Part shown: positions 25,852-32,060 of the stretch, one piece after another
Layout: the number at the start of each line of letters is the position of its first letter
Numbering within the stretch: the first letter of the stretch is position 1
Assembly: GCF_003336665.1 (NCBI RefSeq)
Contig: NZ_QPIJ01000006.1
Span: forward strand, 1-64,000
DNA: 64,000 nt
Reading direction: 5' to 3'
Origin: Vreelandella rituensis
GTDB lineage: Bacteria > Pseudomonadota > Gammaproteobacteria > Pseudomonadales > Halomonadaceae
The notes under the pieces: model-generated
What the model was told of the DNA's origin: nothing
Databases searched by the model: none
The model's input: only the letters and a program-made list of their open reading frames with translations
Position numbers and translations under genes: made by a program

Positions 25852-25875
25852 ACGCCGCCTTCGGGCGGCGTTTTT
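25852..25875 (+). terminator. znuCBA terminator
   Basis: ACGCCGCC (25852-25859), a TTCG loop and GGCGGCGT are followed by TTTTT, 18 bases after the znuA stop. Confidence 0.92.
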
Positions 25876-25976
25876 GTCGGCAAGGTATCGATGTCGCGCT
25901 ATATCAGGGGGTTGCATCGAGGATACCGCTTGAAGGAAACTGACGCTCCCGCTGTGGTCACGGAGACTCTGCCACC

Positions 25977-26660
25977 ATGCGTCTAAACGCCGATTTTTCT
26001 CATTTTGCCAGCGTGACGCCCGCTGAGTATCACTGGGTAGATTCCCCTTCACCCGGAGTGGAGCGCATGCGGCTCGACCGCATAGGCGAAGAAGTCGCCC
26101 GCGCGACCTCCCTGGTGCGTTACCCTCCCAACAGCCATTTTTCGCCCCATACGCACCCAGGCGGAGAAGAAATCCTGGTTCTGGAAGGCGAGTTTGCCGA
26201 CGAACACGGCCGTTATCCTGCCGGCAGTTACCTGCGCAACCCGATTGGCACCTCGCACACACCGGCGGTAGGCGACAGCGGTGCCTTGATTTTCGTCAAG
26301 CTGCATCAGTTCGACCCCAGCGACACACTGCACTTTGCCCGCAATTGCGCGCTTTCGCCTTGGCAGCCCGACCGGCAACCCGGAGTGGCCTACAAGGTGC
26401 TGCATACTCACAAGAATGAAAGTGTCAGCCTGGAGCGCTGGGAAGCCGGCACAAAAATCAGCTTTACCCCGCTCAAGGGAGGCCTGGAGATTCTGGTATT
26501 GGAAGGCCAGCTAAATACGCAGGACACCGCCGGCCTCACTCATTACCCCAGCGGTAGCTGGCTACGCTGGCCCGATGACGCCACCCCCACGCTCAGTGCC
26601 GGCGATGATGGCGTGGTGTTTTATGTGAAACGCGGCCATTTACGCCCCACTCTCGATTGA
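25977..26660 (+). CDS. ChrR-like double-cupin protein
   Basis: A 227-residue protein with two cupin modules. The first (about 35-110) has HTHPGGEEILVLEGEFADEHG and the conserved GSYLRNPIGTSH, which would bind a metal. The second (about 140-220) keeps GGLEILVLEGQL but lacks its His ligands. This is the fold of the cupin domain of ChrR anti-sigma factors; no ASD zinc-finger N terminus and no adjacent ECF sigma gene are present, so it is not a canonical anti-sigma factor. Role unknown. It is convergent with DUF6164. Confidence 0.8.
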   Translation: MRLNADFSHFASVTPAEYHWVDSPSPGVERMRLDRIGEEVARATSLVRYPPNSHFSPHTHPGGEEILVLEGEFADEHGRYPAGSYLRNPIGTSHTPAVGDSGALIFVKLHQFDPSDTLHFARNCALSPWQPDRQPGVAYKVLHTHKNESVSLERWEAGTKISFTPLKGGLEILVLEGQLNTQDTAGLTHYPSGSWLRWPDDATPTLSAGDDGVVFYVKRGHLRPTLD

Positions 26661-26663
26661 AGC

Positions 26664-27032
26664 TCAATCGCCGAGCATGGTCATGAACGGCAGCAATGAA
26701 ATTGCGCCGATCAATGCCACGGCAATCAACACCAGCAGGACCTGAACGGGATGAGCGGCCAAGCGACGCCACAGGGTAGGTGCTTCCCCCTTGGCCAGGG
26801 CGTCCTGGTGCTCGGCCCGCACTCGCGTGCCGCGTGCCTGCTGGTAGTCGTCGAGCACTTCACGCGCCTGGTCGAGTTGGCGTTCATCTCGCAGCCAGAT
26901 CGCCTCCACCCCCATGCGAAAAAATCCGGCATGGGTTTCATAGGTGTCAAAGCCATGAGACATCAGCAGATCGCGCACCTCACCGGCTTCTTCATCCGTG
27001 ACGTTATGCAGGCGAAACAAAAGCTTAGCCAT
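26664..27032 (-). CDS. DUF6164 family protein
   Basis: A 122-residue protein. The N-terminal half (MAKLLFRLHNVTDEEAGEVR...GFDTYETHAGFFRMGVEAIW) is a small ferredoxin-like domain. The C terminus is one transmembrane helix (VQVLLVLIAVALIGAISLLPFM). It is probably anchored with the domain in the cytosol. It ends 3 bases from the convergent cupin stop and lies 24 bases downstream of gloA, so the two are likely cotranscribed. Function unknown. Confidence 0.8.
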   Translation of the reverse strand: MAKLLFRLHNVTDEEAGEVRDLLMSHGFDTYETHAGFFRMGVEAIWLRDERQLDQAREVLDDYQQARGTRVRAEHQDALAKGEAPTLWRRLAAHPVQVLLVLIAVALIGAISLLPFMTMLGD

Positions 27033-27056
27033 TAGGACTCCCCATTCACGCCTAGG

Positions 27057-27590
27057 CTAGTCGCCCATGGCACCCATTCGCGCCGCTTCGACAACCTCGA
27101 TCCAGTAACCGTCGACATCCTTGATGAAGATGACATCCTTCATCTTGCCTTGGTCGGCACGCTTGATGAATTCCACGTCGTTCCCATCGAACCACGCCTG
27201 AGCGGCCTCCAGGTCCGGCACCGAGAAACAGATATGGCCAAAGCCCTGGGGCTCGGCATTGCCATCGTGGTAGGAAAAATCTTCCTGCGTCTCGGTTCCC
27301 CAGTTGTGGGTCAGCTCGAGCAGGCCTTTCTGATTGAACGTCCAGACACTGCGCTGCGCCGTGTCTTCGGGAACCTGGTCGGCATTTTCCAGGTTCGCCA
27401 GGAAATACAGCGAGAATTGCATTTCCTCGAAGTCCAGCCGCCGCAAGACTCGCATGCCCAGGATTTTCGAATAGAACGCCAATGCCTTTTGCGGGTCCTT
27501 GACTCGCAACATGCTGTGATTCAAGCGAAAACCTTGGGTTTGAGGTGCGGGGTTTTCGACGCCAGGATATTGCTCACCTTGAAAACTCAT
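27057..27590 (-). CDS. gloA: Glyoxalase I (lactoylglutathione lyase)
   Basis: A 177-residue enzyme that isomerises the methylglyoxal-glutathione hemithioacetal to S-lactoylglutathione. Metal ligands are visible as His in RLNHSMLRV, Glu in LLELTHNWG, His in GFGHICFSV and Glu in GYWIEVVE. The long form, with an N-terminal extension and an insert after FEEMQFSLYFL, belongs to the zinc-type GlxI group found in Pseudomonas and eukaryotes. The start is the second of two adjacent Met codons. Confidence 0.95.
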   Translation of the reverse strand: MSFQGEQYPGVENPAPQTQGFRLNHSMLRVKDPQKALAFYSKILGMRVLRRLDFEEMQFSLYFLANLENADQVPEDTAQRSVWTFNQKGLLELTHNWGTETQEDFSYHDGNAEPQGFGHICFSVPDLEAAQAWFDGNDVEFIKRADQGKMKDVIFIKDVDGYWIEVVEAARMGAMGD

Positions 27591-27663
27591 CACGCTCTCC
27601 TGTCGCTGATGTTGATCATTGAGTCCATATGCTGCTTACCATGAGGGCTTTATCGCTATAATG

Positions 27664-27897
27664 CTAGCCCTTACAAGCACCTAGCCCCCAGATGCAGAAG
27701 GAAAAGTCAGCACCTTTTTGGGCACCGATGAAATACGCGATACGCTCGGCCAGCTTGGCCTGACCCACGGGGTTCTTACCTTTACTGACCAGTGCGGTGA
27801 TGAAATGATCGGCGTACAGGGCAAAGCGATTACACCCAACGAAATGCTCACCTACGGCACCCGGATTGCTTTTCGCTAGAGTGCCGTTGTCCCACAT
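27664..27897 (-). CDS. Possible orphan ORF, 77 codons, unrecognised
   Basis: The minus frame (MWDNGTLAKSNPGAVGEHFV...) has reasonable codon use and a motif-like NRFALYADHFITALV. The plus strand over the same bases is also open (GKVSTFLGTDEIRDTLGQLG to a TAG at 27880), so coding strand is uncertain. Neither frame has a convincing ribosome binding site. It may be a gene remnant upstream of the thi promoter. Confidence 0.25.
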   Translation of the reverse strand: MWDNGTLAKSNPGAVGEHFVGCNRFALYADHFITALVSKGKNPVGQAKLAERIAYFIGAQKGADFSFCIWGLGACKG

Positions 27898-27904
27898 TTG
27901 GAGC

Positions 27905-27933
27905 TTTACAGGGCTACCTCAGGCAAGGATAGT
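27905..27933 (+). promoter_or_regulatory. Sigma-70 promoter of the thi leader
   Basis: TTTACA (27905-27910), 17 bases, then GATAGT (27928-27933). Transcription would start near 27940, at the first base of the riboswitch P1 strand, and read through the riboswitch 5' half into the omega-RNA and iscB. Confidence 0.6.
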
Positions 27934-27940
27934 AATCACT

Positions 27941-27984
27941 CGACAGGGGCGCCCGCGTTAACGGTGGGCTGAGAAGCACCCTGT
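27941..27984 (+). promoter_or_regulatory. TPP riboswitch, 5' half (P1 5' strand and P2-P3 arm)
   Basis: CGAC (27941-27944) is the P1 5' strand. ACAGGG (27943-27948) pairs with CCCTGT (27979-27984) as P2. GCCC (27951-27954) pairs with GGGC (27966-27969) as P3. The universally conserved CTGAGA is at 27969-27974, followed by CACCC. This is the complete pyrimidine-sensing arm. The sequence then breaks off, and the missing P4-P5 arm is found at 29608, beyond the IscB element. Confidence 0.85.
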
Positions 27985-28271
27985 CAATCACCCACGCATC
28001 ATCAGCAGCGCTGATGGATGCGGGGCTTGCAGGACGATGTGCAATTCCTGGTTGACTAGGCCAAGGGTGCCTTCTGGGCACACTACGTTAGTCGGGTCAT
28101 GACACCCTGGGATGTTTCGCTAGTCCCTTGCTCTGTCGCCTTGTTGTAACCAGTCCTGAGGGGAAGGGGCCGTCAACCTGGCATGACAAGCCCGATTAAC
28201 CTGGCCGAAGCGAACCTTACCACTGTGATGTCACAGTGCGTTCTTACCAATCGACCGACAGAGGGTCATGC
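27985..28271 (+). ncRNA. IscB omega-RNA scaffold; guide expected from the flank at about 27967-27984
   Basis: The 287 bases before iscB are non-coding and rich in hairpins: the left-end stem, CACCCTGGGAT at 28103 with a later TAGTCCC, a GGGGAAGGGGCC segment, and a final perfect hairpin CACTGTG/CACAGTG (28221-28238) 34 bases before the ATG. Published omega-RNAs occupy this position and share a CACCCTGGGAT-like segment and a terminal hairpin (from memory). Their guide is the 5' end and is copied from sequence just outside the left end. Here that would be GGCTGAGAAGCACCCTGT of the riboswitch. Confidence 0.75.
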
Positions 28272-29607
28272 ATGAGGGTCTATGTCAAAAGTCAGCAAGG
28301 CGATTGGCTGATGCCCACCCATCCGGCGAAGGCTCGTTGGATGCTCAGGCTAGGCAAGGCCCAGGTGATCCGGCGGACGCCGTTCGCCATCCAGTTGACC
28401 TACGCTGCTACCGAACATGGCCAGCCGGTCGTTCTCGGTATTGACGATGGCAATGTCGTGGTGGGGATCGCTGCCGTGGCCAACGATGAGGTGGTCTACC
28501 AGGAAGAAATTCATCTACGCACGGACATCAAGATCAAGATGGACACACGGCGCAGCTACCGCCAGGGGCGTCGGCATCGCAAGACCCGCTATCGTACGCC
28601 GCGTTTTGATAACCGCAGTGCCTCTCATAAGAAAGGCCGCCTGCCCCCGTCCATCCGCTCGAAGAAGGGGGCTATCCTGCGCGCCGTGGCGCAAATGCCG
28701 TTGCCGGCACCGGCTCTGATCCGTCTGGAGGATGCCTACTTCGATATCCAGGCCATCGAGAACCCGGACATTACCGGGACGGCGTACCAGCAAGGGCCGT
28801 TGCTATACGACAAGAATGTCAAGTCAGCCTGCAAGACGCGGGACAAGCATCGCTGTCGCGTTTGTAGCACTGAGGACTACCTTCAAGTGCATCACCTTAT
28901 CCATCGCACGAACGGCGGCAGCGACAAACTGAGCAACCTGATGACCCTCTGCCGTGATTGCCACGACGATCACCACAAGAACGGCCTGGTACTGCCCCGC
29001 CAGAAGAATGTGTCCTTCCGCTCGGCGGCCCACGTCCAGCAAGGTAAATATTACCTGCAAGCACAACTGGAAACGCTGGCACCGGTGCAGACCACTTTCG
29101 GCTATCTCACGGCCCATCATCGCAAGCACCAGGGCATCGACAAGATCCACGCCAACGATGCGGTGGTCATCGCTCAGGTGGGCGTTTTGCCGAAAAGCAT
29201 CCTGATCAAGACAATCTGCCTGGGCGGACGCAAGCGTTCGCTCCATGAAGCCACGCCCCGCCGAGGCCGTAAACAGTCCAACCGCGAGCAGAAGCGAAAC
29301 GGCAAGAACGTCGTCAGTCTCAAGGGCTTCAAGCGGCTGGATACGGTGCGCTTCCAGGGCCAGGTAGGCTATCTCAGCGGATTCAACGGCACATCGATGG
29401 CTTTCGTCCGAGGGAAAGATGGTCGTTACATCACCTCTCCGGGTAAAAGCTACAAGCAAGTATCGTTGTCGACACTGGAGCGATTACATCACAACCAGAC
29501 CCGCGTCAGGTTTCTGGTCAAGCAAACCCTTACCACGTCGCGGCCTTCCTCCCACGCATCACTGGCTGACGCCCCGTTGAGACGGGGGAATCCGGCCGCA
29601 TGTTTGT
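27985..29607 (+). mobile_element. IscB element (IS200/IS605-related) inserted in the thiM TPP riboswitch
   Basis: A 1.6-kb insertion bounded by two riboswitch halves. The left end begins CAATCACCCACGCATC and folds into a long hairpin: ATCAGC 28001-28006 with GCTGAT 28010-28015, extended by CACGCATC with GGATGCG. The right end has CCCCGT (29572-29577) with ACGGGG (29582-29587). The 11-mer CCCACGCATCA occurs near both ends (27991 and 29551). There is no target duplication beyond a possible shared T, as in IS605 transposition. No tnpA is present, so a Y1 transposase would have to act in trans. Ends are defined to within 1-2 bases by the restored riboswitch. Confidence 0.8.
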
Positions 29608-29636
29608 TGAACCTGAACTGGATAACGCCGGCGTAG
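28272..29636 (+). CDS. iscB: IscB RNA-guided endonuclease (RuvC with HNH insert)
   Basis: A 454-residue Cas9-ancestor nuclease. The start at 28272 (MRVYVKSQQGDWLMPTHPAK) places the PLMP domain at the N terminus; the frame is open upstream to 28236. Domains: PLMP (1-45); RuvC-I with D58 (VLGIDDGN); Arg-rich bridge helix (93-115); RuvC-II with E153 (IRLEDAYFD); HNH (185-240) with zinc knuckles C195/C198 and C227/C230 and catalytic H207/H208 (QVHHLI); RuvC-III with H293/D296 (KIHANDA); C-terminal TAM-binding region. All catalytic residues are present. The last nine codons and the TAG stop come from the riboswitch 3' half, so the native C terminus depends on the insertion site. Confidence 0.92.
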   Translation: MRVYVKSQQGDWLMPTHPAKARWMLRLGKAQVIRRTPFAIQLTYAATEHGQPVVLGIDDGNVVVGIAAVANDEVVYQEEIHLRTDIKIKMDTRRSYRQGRRHRKTRYRTPRFDNRSASHKKGRLPPSIRSKKGAILRAVAQMPLPAPALIRLEDAYFDIQAIENPDITGTAYQQGPLLYDKNVKSACKTRDKHRCRVCSTEDYLQVHHLIHRTNGGSDKLSNLMTLCRDCHDDHHKNGLVLPRQKNVSFRSAAHVQQGKYYLQAQLETLAPVQTTFGYLTAHHRKHQGIDKIHANDAVVIAQVGVLPKSILIKTICLGGRKRSLHEATPRRGRKQSNREQKRNGKNVVSLKGFKRLDTVRFQGQVGYLSGFNGTSMAFVRGKDGRYITSPGKSYKQVSLSTLERLHHNQTRVRFLVKQTLTTSRPSSHASLADAPLRRGNPAACLLNLNWITPA

Positions 29637-29643
29637 GGAGTCG
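29608..29643 (+). promoter_or_regulatory. TPP riboswitch, 3' half (P4-P5 arm and P1 3' strand)
   Basis: TGAACCTGAACTGGATAACG begins the diagnostic TPP-riboswitch 3' segment, which continues CCGGCGTAGGGAGTCG. CTGG/CCGG form P5. GTCG (29640-29643) is complementary to CGAC at 27941-27944, which identifies it as the other half of the same P1. The segment is also translated as the iscB C terminus. With 1.6 kb between the halves, TPP sensing on the thiM transcript should be lost or strongly changed. Confidence 0.88.
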
Positions 29644-29658
29644 TGGTGCTTCTCACCA

Positions 29659-29674
29659 CCTCCCTGCCGGGAGG
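29659..29674 (+). promoter_or_regulatory. SD-sequestering hairpin before thiM
   Basis: CCTCCC (29659-29664) pairs with GGGAGG (29669-29674), and the second strand is the thiM Shine-Dalgarno. A preceding hairpin GTGGTG/CACCAC (29643-29658) shares bases with the P1 region. This is the layout of a translational expression platform: TPP binding would normally favour the SD-masked state. Confidence 0.7.
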
Positions 29675-29679
29675 AAACT

Positions 29680-30489
29680 ATGCCCTTACGCCCGTTTGGC
29701 GATTACCTAAATGCACTTCGTGCAGAGACGCCGCTAGTTCACTGCATCACCAACTATGTCGCCATGAACAGCACCGCCAACCTGCTGTTAGCCACCGGCG
29801 CATCGCCCGCCATGCTGCACGCCCCTGAAGAAGTGGCTGAGTTCACCGCTATTTCCGCGGGGCTTTCGATTAACATCGGCACTATTTCTTCCCACTGGGC
29901 GGATGCCATGTTGACCGCCACGAAGACCGCCAACCAGCACGCTATTCCCTGGGTATTAGATCCCGTCGCGGTTGGGGCAACGCGTTACCGCCAAACGCTT
30001 TGTGCGAAGCTGCTTGCCTTCAAACCTTGCGTGATTCGCGGCAACGCCTCAGAAATTCTCGCCCTTTGCGGGTTAGATAGCCAAGGGCGCGGCGCGGACT
30101 CGACAGCCGACATCTGCCAAGCCGTGGACGCAGCGATAGCGTTGGCTCAAAAACACGGCTGCATTGTCGCGATGACCGGCGAAAGCGACTGGGTGACAGA
30201 TGGCGCACAGCACTACCGTATTAACGGCGGCCACCCCTTAATGCCTCGTGTGACAACGCTAGGCTGCGGGCTGAGCGCGCTCGTCGCGGCATTTGTGGCT
30301 GCCAATCGTGAAGCGCCACTGGGTGCAGCAAGCGCTGCGCTGACCTGCTTTGCCGTCGCAGGTGAGCGTGCGGGCAGCAACGCCCAAGGCCCTGGTAGCT
30401 TCCAGATCGCCCTGCTGGATGCATTGTATCAACTCACACCTGACGAACTCACCACGCATGCACAGATGGAGGCAATCCATGCCGTTTGA
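29680..30489 (+). CDS. thiM: Hydroxyethylthiazole kinase
   Basis: A 269-residue ThiM that phosphorylates 4-methyl-5-hydroxyethylthiazole for thiamine salvage. Motifs: VHCITNYVAMNSTANLLLA near the N terminus, WVLDPVAVGAT, VIRGNASEILAL, and the catalytic anion hole TTLGCGLSALVAAF. The start follows GGGAGGAAACT. Its stop overlaps thiE by 11 bases. The two genes convert thiazole to thiamine phosphate; no thiD is present here. Confidence 0.95.
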   Translation: MPLRPFGDYLNALRAETPLVHCITNYVAMNSTANLLLATGASPAMLHAPEEVAEFTAISAGLSINIGTISSHWADAMLTATKTANQHAIPWVLDPVAVGATRYRQTLCAKLLAFKPCVIRGNASEILALCGLDSQGRGADSTADICQAVDAAIALAQKHGCIVAMTGESDWVTDGAQHYRINGGHPLMPRVTTLGCGLSALVAAFVAANREAPLGAASAALTCFAVAGERAGSNAQGPGSFQIALLDALYQLTPDELTTHAQMEAIHAV

Positions 30490-31105
30490 TCTATCGCTCT
30501 ATTTAGTAACTGATGCCTCGCTCTGCCGTGGCTATGGCCTGGAAGAAACCGTTGCAGCGGCAGTAAAAGGCGGTGTCACTATTGTTCAACTGCGCGATAA
30601 GCACGCCAGCGATGCCGAGATGATAGACCAGGCCAAACGCTTAAAAGAGGTATTGGCAGGTACCGGCGTGCCCTTGATCATCAACGATCGTTTGAACGTG
30701 GCGTTAGCCAGCGGCGCGGATGGCCTGCATGTGGGGCAAAGCGACACCGCAGCCCAGCAAGCCCGGGCGGCACTGGGTCCAGAGGCGATCATCGGGCTTT
30801 CCATCAATACGCCGGAGCAACTTGAAAAGGCACCCATCGAGCTGCTGGATTACCTGGGCATGGGGCCGGTGTTCGCAACGCGGAGCAAGCGCGATCATGC
30901 TCAACCGCTGGGGTTCGCAGGGCTCAGGGCATTGGTTGAAGCAAGCCCGCTACGCTGTGTGGCTATCGGGGGACTGAAAGCCCAGCATATGCAAGATGCA
31001 CGAGAGGCGGGAGTGGATGGCGCTGCAATAGTGAGCGCCCTCTGTGGCCAGCCCGACCCTGAAGCTTCGGCGAGGCAGCTGCTCAAGCACTGGAGCGCCA
31101 TTTAA
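30479..31105 (+). CDS. thiE: Thiamine-phosphate synthase
   Basis: A 208-residue TIM-barrel enzyme that joins HMP-PP and thiazole phosphate. I start it at 30479 (MPFDLSLYLVTDASLCRGYG), preceded by TGGAGG, inside the thiM 3' end. Conserved sites: VQLRDKHASD, LIINDRLNVALASGADGLHV, GLSINTPEQ, LGMGPVFATRSKRDH and VAIGGL. It ends 4 bases into the convergent DMT transporter gene. Confidence 0.95.
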   Translation: MPFDLSLYLVTDASLCRGYGLEETVAAAVKGGVTIVQLRDKHASDAEMIDQAKRLKEVLAGTGVPLIINDRLNVALASGADGLHVGQSDTAAQQARAALGPEAIIGLSINTPEQLEKAPIELLDYLGMGPVFATRSKRDHAQPLGFAGLRALVEASPLRCVAIGGLKAQHMQDAREAGVDGAAIVSALCGQPDPEASARQLLKHWSAI

Positions 31106-31980
31106 GCACTGGGGCGACGTTTGAGTGTGGTCCGGCGGTCATGGTAGGCAATCGCCAGGCCGCTGCCGATAATCAGGATGCTGCCCAGCAATACCCATAC
31201 ATCTGGAATTTCTCCCCAGAACCACCATCCCAGGCCAACCGCCCAAAGCATGGCGGTGTAATCAAACGGCGCCGCAATGGCGGCCGGGGCGAAGCGAAAC
31301 GCCAAGGTGATGAAAGCGGTGGCCCCTACCCCGAATATGCCCGCCCCGAGAAACCCCAACCAATGCCAGGGTAACGGCGCCTGCCATACCCAGGGCAAGA
31401 TGGCGGCAGTAATTATCAGCGGGACCAGGGTCATGTAGAACACCATGGCCCAGAGGTGTTCACGGGCACCATACCGCCGGGCGGTAATCATCATCAGCGC
31501 ATAAAAGACAGCGGCACCAATCAATGCCAGTGCCCCAAGACCAAAGGCATCACCACCCGGACGCACCACGATCAGCACACCGAGAAACCCGACCAACGAG
31601 GCGACCAATACCGGGGGCGCGATGCGCTCACCCAGCAACGGCACCGAAAGCAGTGTCACGAACAATGGTGCCACGAAGGCTATCGCCGTGGCTTCCGCAA
31701 GCGGCAATAACGTCAAACCGAGCACGAAACATCCCATGGTCCCGGTATAGATAAGCCCGCGTATCAAATGGACGCCCGGTCGCAGGGTACGCAGCTTGCG
31801 CAACCCACCCCCGAAATGGGCCAGCAAGGCGATCAGCGGTAACGAGACCAACGTACGAAAAAAGATAATCTGCACGGGCGAATGGGTTTCTCCCAGCCAC
31901 TTGGATACCGCATCGCCCAAGGCCAGAAACAAAACCCCCAAGCACATGCAACCGATTCCCTTAAGCGACGACGACTCCAT
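31102..31980 (-). CDS. DMT-superfamily transporter (EamA family)
   Basis: A 292-residue protein with ten hydrophobic segments in two EamA halves. The first half ends around LVGFLGVLIVVRPGGDAFG and the second around WVLLGSILIIGSGLAIAYHD. The segment PFDYTAMLWAVGLGWWFWGEIPD is typical of the family. Its 3' end overlaps thiE on the other strand. Substrate cannot be assigned; a link to thiamine precursors is not supported, because it is convergent with thiE rather than in its operon. Confidence 0.88.
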   Translation of the reverse strand: MESSSLKGIGCMCLGVLFLALGDAVSKWLGETHSPVQIIFFRTLVSLPLIALLAHFGGGLRKLRTLRPGVHLIRGLIYTGTMGCFVLGLTLLPLAEATAIAFVAPLFVTLLSVPLLGERIAPPVLVASLVGFLGVLIVVRPGGDAFGLGALALIGAAVFYALMMITARRYGAREHLWAMVFYMTLVPLIITAAILPWVWQAPLPWHWLGFLGAGIFGVGATAFITLAFRFAPAAIAAPFDYTAMLWAVGLGWWFWGEIPDVWVLLGSILIIGSGLAIAYHDRRTTLKRRPSA

Positions 31981-32009
31981 TTTTTTCCTTATGGCTCTTG
32001 GCAGAAACG

Positions 32010-32043
32010 CACACCCCGCCGATCTTGCAACCGGCGGGGTGTG
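32010..32043 (-). terminator. Terminator downstream of the D,D-carboxypeptidase gene
   Basis: CACACCCCGCCG and CGGCGGGGTGTG form a 12-bp stem with a 10-base loop. On the minus strand it is followed by GCGTTTCTG, a modest T-rich tail. Confidence 0.65.
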
Positions 32044-32060
32044 TGAAAAACAAGCGGTTA

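Noticed and set aside
28236-28271. Longer iscB start (12 extra residues MRSYQSTDRGSC)
   Set aside because: The extension overlaps the terminal omega-RNA hairpin and is not part of the PLMP domain; the ATG at 28272 fits the family.
29540-29607. The hairpin CCCCGT/ACGGGG as a thiM riboswitch P1-P2
   Set aside because: It lacks CTGAGA and does not pair with the P4-P5 half; the true 5' half with P1, P2, P3 and CTGAGA is at 27941-27984.
31102-31980. The DMT transporter as a thiamine-precursor transporter
   Set aside because: It is convergent with thiE, not in the operon, and its sequence is generic EamA.
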